Assembly: GCA_964520785.1 (NCBI GenBank)
Contig: CAZFQG010000066.1
Span: 1-29,443, forward strand
Length of the DNA: 29,443 bases
Source of the DNA: CAZFQG01 sp964520785
Lineage (GTDB): Bacteria > Planctomycetota > Planctomycetia > Pirellulales > Thermoguttaceae
Direction of reading: 5' to 3'
This document shows positions 24,608 to 29,443 of this stretch, piece after piece. The first letter of the stretch is position 1; each line of letters opens with the position of its first letter. The notes below the pieces were generated by a model that was not told the DNA's origin, made no database searches, and worked only from the letters and a program-made list of their open reading frames with translations. The translations under genes and the position numbers were made by a program.

Positions 24608-24636
24608 TTGACACCTGCGTCCGGGGTTGTTAGACT
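24608..24636 (+). promoter_or_regulatory. Sigma-70-type promoter of the PQQ-like propeller gene
   Basis: Perfect TTGACA (24608-24613), 17-base spacer, TAGACT (24631-24636). It is identical in boxes and spacing to the tRNA-His promoter. Start near 24643, leader about 88 bases. The palindrome CTTGGCCAAG (24644-24653) lies at the start site and may be an operator. Confidence 0.7.
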
Positions 24637-24730
24637 GGCAAGACTTGGCCAAGGTCCCCTTTCACGGAGCGAAAGGCGGCGATACTCACGGAGGCGACGA
24701 ACGGGCCCCAATGATAGGATCGCGAAACCC

Positions 24731-26002
24731 ATGCCCCCACGAATCCTGATTACGCTCATCACTTCCTGCCTTCTGGCGGTCTGCGCGAACGCCGATATCC
24801 CTTCCTCCGACGAGGGTCTCATTGCCTCCCCGGAGCCCGGCTGGCCGCAATGGCGCGGGCCGCGGCGCGACGGGATCAGCGACGAGACGGGGCTTTTGCA
24901 GCAGTGGCCCGAGGGGGGGCCCAAGCTCCTCTGGAAGGTCGACGGCCTCGGCAAGGGCTGGTCCTCGCCGATTGTCGTCGGCGACACACTGTACATTACA
25001 GGCGACGTCGAGGACGACCTGGTCATTTATGCTTTCGATATCGACGGCAATTCGCGATGGAAGACCACGAACGGCCAATCCTGGAAGAAGTCGTATCCCG
25101 GATCGCGGGCGTCATGCACCTATTCGGAAGGATGTCTCTATCATCTCAACGCGCATGGGCGGCTGGTCCGGCTCGATGCGCGAACCGGTGAGGAGCAATG
25201 GGCCGTCGACGTGCTCGAGCGGTTCGACGCGAAGAACATCACCTGGGCGATCAGCGAATGCGTACTCGTCGACGGTCAATGGGTAATCGTCACCCCGAGC
25301 GGCGAGAAGGCACTCGTCGCGGCGCTCGACAAACGGACCGGCCGCACGGCCTGGACGACACCGGCGATTCCAGACGACCGGGCTTCCTATTCCTCGCCGA
25401 TCCTCTTCCGCTGCGCCGGGAGGCGTCTGATCGCGAATTGCTCGGCGTCGCACGGTTTCGGGATCGACGCCGATACGGGCGAGTTTCTCTGGAAGGTGCC
25501 GCTTAAGAACCGGTTCGACACGAACATCTCGACCCCGATCTACGGTGATGGCGCCGTCTATTACGTTACCGCCTATGCCGAACTGGGGCGGCAATACCGA
25601 CTGCGGCCGACGTCCGGTGGGCTGACCGCCGAACATGCCTGGACCTCGCCGCTGGACACGGTCACCGGCTGCGGCGTTCTCTTGGGAGACACCCTCTACG
25701 CGGCCGGATACCGGAAACCGAAATGGTGGCTCGCCGTCGACTGGGAGACGGGCGAGACGAAACACGAACTGAAGGACTTCACCACTGGAGCGGCGATCTA
25801 CGCCGACGGGCGATTATACGTTCTCGACGAAGAGGGCAACGTAGGGCTGCTCGATCCAACCCCGGACGCCCTGAACGTGGCCGGTCGGTTCCGCCTGACG
25901 GAAGAGGGCGTCCGCGACGCCTGGGCCCACCCCGTCCTGCTGGACGGTCGGTTGTATCTGCGGTATCATGATCGTCTGTGGCGCTACCAGGTGGGGAAGT
26001 AG
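24731..26002 (+). CDS. Exported PQQ-like beta-propeller repeat protein
   Basis: A 423-residue protein from ATG 24731, chosen because it begins the signal peptide (MPPRILITLITSCLLAVCANA, cut before D22); the upstream open frame is polar. The mature protein opens with WPQWRGPRRDGIS and then repeats units of the form W-K-x-D...SPIVVGDTLYITG, with blades marked by W at their ends (for example TGEEQWAVD, RTGRTAWTTP, TGEFLWKVP). This is the WD-like PQQ propeller found in many exported planctomycete proteins and in BamB. Binding of PQQ is not expected; it is likely a scaffold or binding protein in the periplasm. It has its own strong promoter and converges on fhs. Confidence 0.85.
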   Translation: MPPRILITLITSCLLAVCANADIPSSDEGLIASPEPGWPQWRGPRRDGISDETGLLQQWPEGGPKLLWKVDGLGKGWSSPIVVGDTLYITGDVEDDLVIYAFDIDGNSRWKTTNGQSWKKSYPGSRASCTYSEGCLYHLNAHGRLVRLDARTGEEQWAVDVLERFDAKNITWAISECVLVDGQWVIVTPSGEKALVAALDKRTGRTAWTTPAIPDDRASYSSPILFRCAGRRLIANCSASHGFGIDADTGEFLWKVPLKNRFDTNISTPIYGDGAVYYVTAYAELGRQYRLRPTSGGLTAEHAWTSPLDTVTGCGVLLGDTLYAAGYRKPKWWLAVDWETGETKHELKDFTTGAAIYADGRLYVLDEEGNVGLLDPTPDALNVAGRFRLTEEGVRDAWAHPVLLDGRLYLRYHDRLWRYQVGK

Positions 26003-26012
26003 CCGGAGCATT

Positions 26013-26098
26013 CGCGGCGGTTTTCCGGAAACGATCCGCCGCGGCCCATCGTTCGCCGGCGGAACGATTCCGCAGCCCGGGACGGGAGCGTTGCCGGG
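26013..26098. terminator. Cluster of three hairpins between convergent genes
   Basis: CGCGGCGG (26013-26020) pairs with CCGCCGCG (26036-26043), 8 bp; ATCGTTC (26048-26054) with GAACGAT (26062-26068), 7 bp; CCCGG (26076-26080) with CCGGG (26094-26098). No T tract follows, so this may be a bidirectional roadblock between the propeller gene and fhs rather than a classical terminator. Confidence 0.4.
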
Positions 26099-26121
26099 TG
26101 GCCGAACGATTGTCGCGTCGT

Positions 26122-27810
26122 TCAGAACAGTCCGACGATGTTCTCGTTCTCGTCGATGTCGATTTGCTCGGCGGAGGGGCGTTTGGGGAGTCCCGGCATC
26201 GTCATGATGTCTCCGGTAAGGACGACTACGAAGCCGGCGCCGGCGGCCACCTTGACGTCGCGGAGGGGGACGTCGAAGTTTTTCGGACGGCCGACCAGCC
26301 CAGGATCGGTCGAAAGAGAATACTGCGTCTTCGCCATGCAGATCGGCAACTCGCCGTAGCCCTCGTCCTGCAGCCGGCGGAACTTCGCGCGGAGTTTCTT
26401 GTCGGCCAGAACGTCCGTCGCCCCGTAAATCTCGCGGCAAATGATGCCGACCTTCTGCCACAGCGTGCAGGTGTCCGGGTAGAGAAGGCTGAAGTCGGGC
26501 TTGGTGTTCTCGGCGACGTCGACGACGGCCCGGGCGAGCGGTTCGGCTCCTTCGCCCCCTTGCGACCAGTGCTCGGCCTTGATGATCTTCACGGAGAGGT
26601 ACGCGCACTTGTCCTGGATGAATTCGATCTCCTCGTCGGTGTCCTGAACGAACGAATTGAGAGCGACGATCACCGGCAGACCGAAGCGGTGGATGTTCTC
26701 GATGTGCTTCTTCAGGTTCTCGATCCCGTGATCGAGCGCCTCCATGTTGGGTCGGTACAACTCGTCCATCTTCGCGCCGCCGTGCAGTTTGAGCGCCCGA
26801 ACCGTGGCGACGAGGACGACGGCGTTGGGATGGATTCCGGACTTGCGGCATTTGATGTTGAAAAACTTCTCCGCCCCGAGATCGGCGCCGAAACCGGCCT
26901 CGGTCACGGTATACTCGGAGAGCCGCATGGCAAGCCTCGTCGCGATGACGCTGTTGCATCCGTGGGCGATATTCGCGAAGGGCCCGCCGTGGATGAACGC
27001 CGGATTATTCTCGAGCGTCTGGACGAGGTTCGGCTTCATGGCGTCCTTCAGCAGCACGGCCATGGCCCCATGTACTTTCAGATCGGCGGCGGTCACCGGC
27101 CCGCGGTCGAAGGTGTAGGCAACGATGATCCGTCCCAGGCGTTCCTTGAGTTCTTTCAGGGATTCCGACAGGCACAGCGTGGCCATGACCTCGGAGGCGA
27201 CGGTGATATCGAAACAGCTCTCGCGAGGAACCGAATTGTTGACCCCGCCCAGTCCCACGATCACGTTGCGCAGTGCCCGGTCGTTCATGTCGACGACGCG
27301 TCCCCACTCGACGCGGCGCGGGTCGATGCCGAGTTCATTTCCCTGGTGGACATGGTTGTCGATGATCGCGGCCAAGAGATTGTGGGCCAGCTCGATGGCG
27401 TGGATGTCCCCGGTGAAGTGGAGGTTGATATCCTCCATCGGGACGACCTGCGAATAGCCGCCGCCCGCGGCGCCCCCCTTCATGCCGAAGCAGGGACCCA
27501 GCGACGGCTCGCGGAGGCAGACGGTCGCCTTCTTTCCGATCCGGTTGAGTCCGTCGGCCAGGCCGATACTCGTCGTCGTCTTGCCCTCGCCGGCGGGGGT
27601 GGGAGTAACCGCGGTCACGAGAATCAACCTGCCCTCGGGACGGCCCTCGAGGCGGCGGTACAGATCGAGCGAGACCTTCGCCTTGACCTTCCCATAGTGC
27701 TCCAGATACGCGTCCTCGATCCCGAGTCTTCCGGCGACCTTTTCGATGGGCAAGAGGCGCGCGCGCCGCGCGATTTCGATATCCGGAAGGTAGTCGTCCG
27801 AAAGCACCAT
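26122..27810 (-). CDS. fhs: Formate--tetrahydrofolate ligase
   Basis: A 562-residue enzyme, close to the usual 555-560. It makes 10-formyl-THF from formate, THF and ATP. The ATP loop is TPTPAGEGKTTT (69-80); typical blocks are LREPSLGPCFGMKGGAAGGG, FTGDIHAI and the C-terminal LTGDIMTMPGLPKRPSA. The start at 27810 is decided by GGAGGA nine bases upstream; the frame is open 52 codons further back, but this overlaps the previous gene. It is the last gene of the minus-strand operon, 55 bases after the methyltransferase. In acetogens and methylotrophs it belongs to the methyl branch of C1 metabolism; in other bacteria it feeds purine and fMet-tRNA synthesis. Confidence 0.95.
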   Translation of the reverse strand: MVLSDDYLPDIEIARRARLLPIEKVAGRLGIEDAYLEHYGKVKAKVSLDLYRRLEGRPEGRLILVTAVTPTPAGEGKTTTSIGLADGLNRIGKKATVCLREPSLGPCFGMKGGAAGGGYSQVVPMEDINLHFTGDIHAIELAHNLLAAIIDNHVHQGNELGIDPRRVEWGRVVDMNDRALRNVIVGLGGVNNSVPRESCFDITVASEVMATLCLSESLKELKERLGRIIVAYTFDRGPVTAADLKVHGAMAVLLKDAMKPNLVQTLENNPAFIHGGPFANIAHGCNSVIATRLAMRLSEYTVTEAGFGADLGAEKFFNIKCRKSGIHPNAVVLVATVRALKLHGGAKMDELYRPNMEALDHGIENLKKHIENIHRFGLPVIVALNSFVQDTDEEIEFIQDKCAYLSVKIIKAEHWSQGGEGAEPLARAVVDVAENTKPDFSLLYPDTCTLWQKVGIICREIYGATDVLADKKLRAKFRRLQDEGYGELPICMAKTQYSLSTDPGLVGRPKNFDVPLRDVKVAAGAGFVVVLTGDIMTMPGLPKRPSAEQIDIDENENIVGLF

Positions 27811-27865
27811 GGGTGAGTATTCCTCCGCGTGAGAAACCAACGTTGAAATATCCCGTCGAAGGGGA

Positions 27866-28747
27866 TCAGTAAGCGCCCTCGTAATAATCCTTGACCGCCA
27901 GGAGTGAATCGAACCCCTCGGCCGCGAGCATCGCGCCGACGCACCGCGCGGCCGGATGGTCTTCATCCAATCGCCGGTATTTCCGCTTCACCGATCCGAT
28001 GATCGTATCCAACCCCAGCGGTACGGCGAGCGAGAGGAACGCGCTTTCCAAGGGCCCCTTGACCGGCGAACCATCGGGGCGTTTCGAGGGGAGCATCACG
28101 GTGAAATTGCTCAGGCCGACCGAAACCCGCGACCTTGCGAATTCCTCGTCGGCCCGCATCCGCCGCAGCGTTTCGAGCACGCGTTTCAAGCCTCCCTCGG
28201 TATCGGTGGCGGCGGGGGGAATCCCGGGATCGAAGAACAGGTCTTCGTTTTCCAACCCACACCGCGAGGCGAAAAAGCGCATCTCGCTCGCGGTCCGGTA
28301 GGTCTCCTCGGCGTTCCTGCACGCCGCGGCGTACCCCGAGTCGGCCATCCGCTCGGAGGCGAGCAATATGGCGCAAAACGGCTGAATATCCAACAGTTCG
28401 AACGTCGCGATCCGCATCGGCGAGATCGAATTGAGGAGCGGCTTCGCGCCCTCCGCCTTGCCGGTGTCGTACGCCTCCAAACCCGCTTTGGCCGTGTCGT
28501 AGTCCGGGGTGTCGATCGACAGTGGCTTGGTGGTGACCTCTTGGATTCGCCGGACGAGTTCGGCCATGACGTCCGGCCCGCGGGTTCCGACGTTGACGTC
28601 GATATAATCGGCTCCTGCTTCATCTTGGGCCTTCGCCAGCGCGGCGATCCCGGCGAGGTCGCCGACGTCGAACAGGGCGCGGGTGGAGGGAACGGAATCG
28701 TTGATCGATTCGCCGATCAACGTGAGTTGGAAATCGGAATCAAGCAT
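27866..28747 (-). CDS. Pterin-dependent methyltransferase (methyltetrahydrofolate:corrinoid type)
   Basis: A 293-residue TIM-barrel protein of the pterin-binding family (as in AcsE, MtrH-type and the MetH folate domain). Conserved features: LTLIGESIN (8-16), the DYIDVNVGTR block (48-57), PLSIDTPD (75-82), LLNSIS (104-109) and a later SNFTVMLPSK that replaces the usual SN-x-SFG. It would move the methyl group between methyl-THF and a corrinoid protein. No corrinoid protein or acs gene is in the window, so the acceptor is unknown. It is the gene before fhs in an operon (18 bases after the thioesterase, 55 before fhs). It is shorter than MetH and so not a full methionine synthase. DHPS is unlikely given the context. 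Confidence 0.85.
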   Translation of the reverse strand: MLDSDFQLTLIGESINDSVPSTRALFDVGDLAGIAALAKAQDEAGADYIDVNVGTRGPDVMAELVRRIQEVTTKPLSIDTPDYDTAKAGLEAYDTGKAEGAKPLLNSISPMRIATFELLDIQPFCAILLASERMADSGYAAACRNAEETYRTASEMRFFASRCGLENEDLFFDPGIPPAATDTEGGLKRVLETLRRMRADEEFARSRVSVGLSNFTVMLPSKRPDGSPVKGPLESAFLSLAVPLGLDTIIGSVKRKYRRLDEDHPAARCVGAMLAAEGFDSLLAVKDYYEGAY

Positions 28748-28765
28748 GAAACGTCGCGGAGGGGA

Positions 28766-29185
28766 TTAAACTTCGTCTTCGACGAGGGAAAAGGCGCCGG
28801 CGATTTCATCGGGGACGCGGCGAGGCTTTCCGGTGGTCAGGTCGATGAACGCCCAGTCGGTCTCGCCGCCGAGGATCACCGCGCCGTCGCGCCGGCGGAC
28901 GACCCGGTATCGCCGGCGAGAACTGGCGTTTCGCATCGTGGCGACCCAAGTTCGGACGGTCAGCTCGTCTCCCAGGAAGGCGGGGCGGAAATACCGCAGG
29001 TAATGGGTCCTGACGACCCAGGCCGCGCCCAGTGCCAGGAAACGCTCTCCGGGCCAACCCAGGGCGCGGCAATGGTCTTGGGCGGCGCGGATGAGCCAAT
29101 CCAAATACCGCACGTTGTACACGCGCCGCAACTCGTCCAGGTCGTTCTCGGCGACGACATGTTCGTATTCGAAAACCGGAAGCAT
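28766..29185 (-). CDS. Hotdog-fold acyl-CoA thioesterase (4HBT type)
   Basis: A 139-residue protein of the 4-hydroxybenzoyl-CoA thioesterase type. Its start resembles the family block D-x-D-x-x-x-x-V-N-x-x-Y-x-x-W, here DELRRVYNVRYLDW (17-30), with N24 at the usual place; the GHVN histidine is replaced by R-V-Y. Later RTWVATMRNASSRRRYRVVRR and the ETDWAFIDL strand fit the central sheet. It would hydrolyse an acyl-CoA in the cytoplasm. It lies 10 bases after glgP and 18 before the methyltransferase, so it is in the operon, though its metabolic link to C1 metabolism is unclear. Confidence 0.8.
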   Translation of the reverse strand: MLPVFEYEHVVAENDLDELRRVYNVRYLDWLIRAAQDHCRALGWPGERFLALGAAWVVRTHYLRYFRPAFLGDELTVRTWVATMRNASSRRRYRVVRRRDGAVILGGETDWAFIDLTTGKPRRVPDEIAGAFSLVEDEV

Positions 29186-29195
29186 GGTGGGTCGT

Positions 29196-29443
29196 TCAGC
29201 GGAAGTTCATATCGCAACTGACGCCGCCCGCCGCCGGCAGGTACGCGTTGAGGACGTAGTCGACCACCATCCGGTGTGCGCTGAACCGCCACGCCAGCGA
29301 GCTGATCGAATTCATCACCATCGTGATCCAAGCGCGCGGTAACCCATCGATATCCCGGTCGTAGAACTTGAGCACGACCTCGTTCTCGAGCGTCTCGTAG
29401 AGGTCGTTCGCGTCGCGGCGGTCGGTGACGGCGTCCTCGACGT
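29196..29443 (-). CDS. glgP: Alpha-glucan (glycogen/maltodextrin) phosphorylase, C-terminal part (runs off right edge)
   Basis: The minus strand is open from 29443 to a TGA at 29196-29198, giving the last 81 residues. DAVTDRRDANDLYETLENEV and, further on, RAWITMVMNS and WRFSAHRMVVDY match the C-terminal end of the GlgP phosphorylase family, which releases glucose-1-phosphate from glycogen. The active site is outside the window. It is the first visible gene of the minus-strand operon with the thioesterase, methyltransferase and fhs; the promoter would be off the right edge. Confidence 0.85.
   Translation of the reverse strand, partial: VEDAVTDRRDANDLYETLENEVVLKFYDRDIDGLPRAWITMVMNSISSLAWRFSAHRMVVDYVLNAYLPAAGGVSCDMNFR

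Noticed and set aside
25978..27816. Plus-strand ORF of 612 residues
   Set aside because: Exact shadow of fhs on the other strand; fhs is a full-length recognisable enzyme.
27956..29221. Plus-strand ORF of 421 residues
   Set aside because: Antisense to the methyltransferase and thioesterase genes; no domain signs.
1..29443. CRISPR arrays, insertion sequences, prophage or toxin-antitoxin genes
   Set aside because: No regularly spaced repeats, transposase, integrase or paired small genes of those types were seen.

Overview
The window looks like bacterial chromosome of moderately high GC (roughly 58-60% by eye) from a Gram-negative-type organism, most likely a planctomycete or close relative. 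The basis is a combination of features: an LpxL/HtrB-type acyltransferase, Tat-type signal peptides, a PEP-CTERM-tailed exported deacetylase, a PQQ-like beta-propeller protein, a bacterial topoisomerase VI A subunit, an FtsX-type permease whose N-terminus I recognise from planctomycetes, and many ORFs without a Shine-Dalgarno site. The lineage is an inference. No phage, insertion sequence, CRISPR array or rRNA was seen.

Layout. Positions 1-1000 hold the 5' end of an ABC permease gene (off the left edge) and a tRNA-His with its own promoter and terminator. Positions 1-4 kb hold a CPA2 cation/proton antiporter with TrkA domains, broken by a frameshift near 1640, converging on the acyltransferase. 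A divergent, symmetric promoter region separates the acyltransferase from a tight three-gene cluster (4388-6806): a DUF3592-like membrane protein, a small beta-rich protein and a P-loop NTPase. A Tat-exported cupredoxin-like protein follows. On the minus strand come a ThuA-domain protein and NagA, then purN, a PEP-CTERM polysaccharide deacetylase and an orphan topoisomerase VI A subunit. A 520-base gap with a candidate small RNA or attenuator leads to a secreted metallopeptidase.

From 15.0 to 18.1 kb is an overlapping operon: a Tat-exported amidohydrolase, a second amidohydrolase-like protein without metal ligands, an SpsF-like cytidylyltransferase and a LysE-type exporter. folC converges on it. 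From 20.3 to 24.5 kb lies an ABC exporter operon (ATPase, permease with a very large extracytoplasmic insert, membrane-anchored 510-residue protein), followed by a PQQ-like propeller gene behind the best promoter in the window.

The right end is a minus-strand operon: glgP (partial), a hotdog thioesterase, a pterin-dependent methyltransferase and fhs. One-carbon folate metabolism recurs in the window: fhs, the methyltransferase, purN (uses 10-formyl-THF) and folC (makes folylpolyglutamates), although these are not in one operon. Several promoters follow one pattern, TTGACA or TTGGCA, a 17-base spacer, and TAGACT or TAGAAT, which suggests a common housekeeping promoter in this genome.
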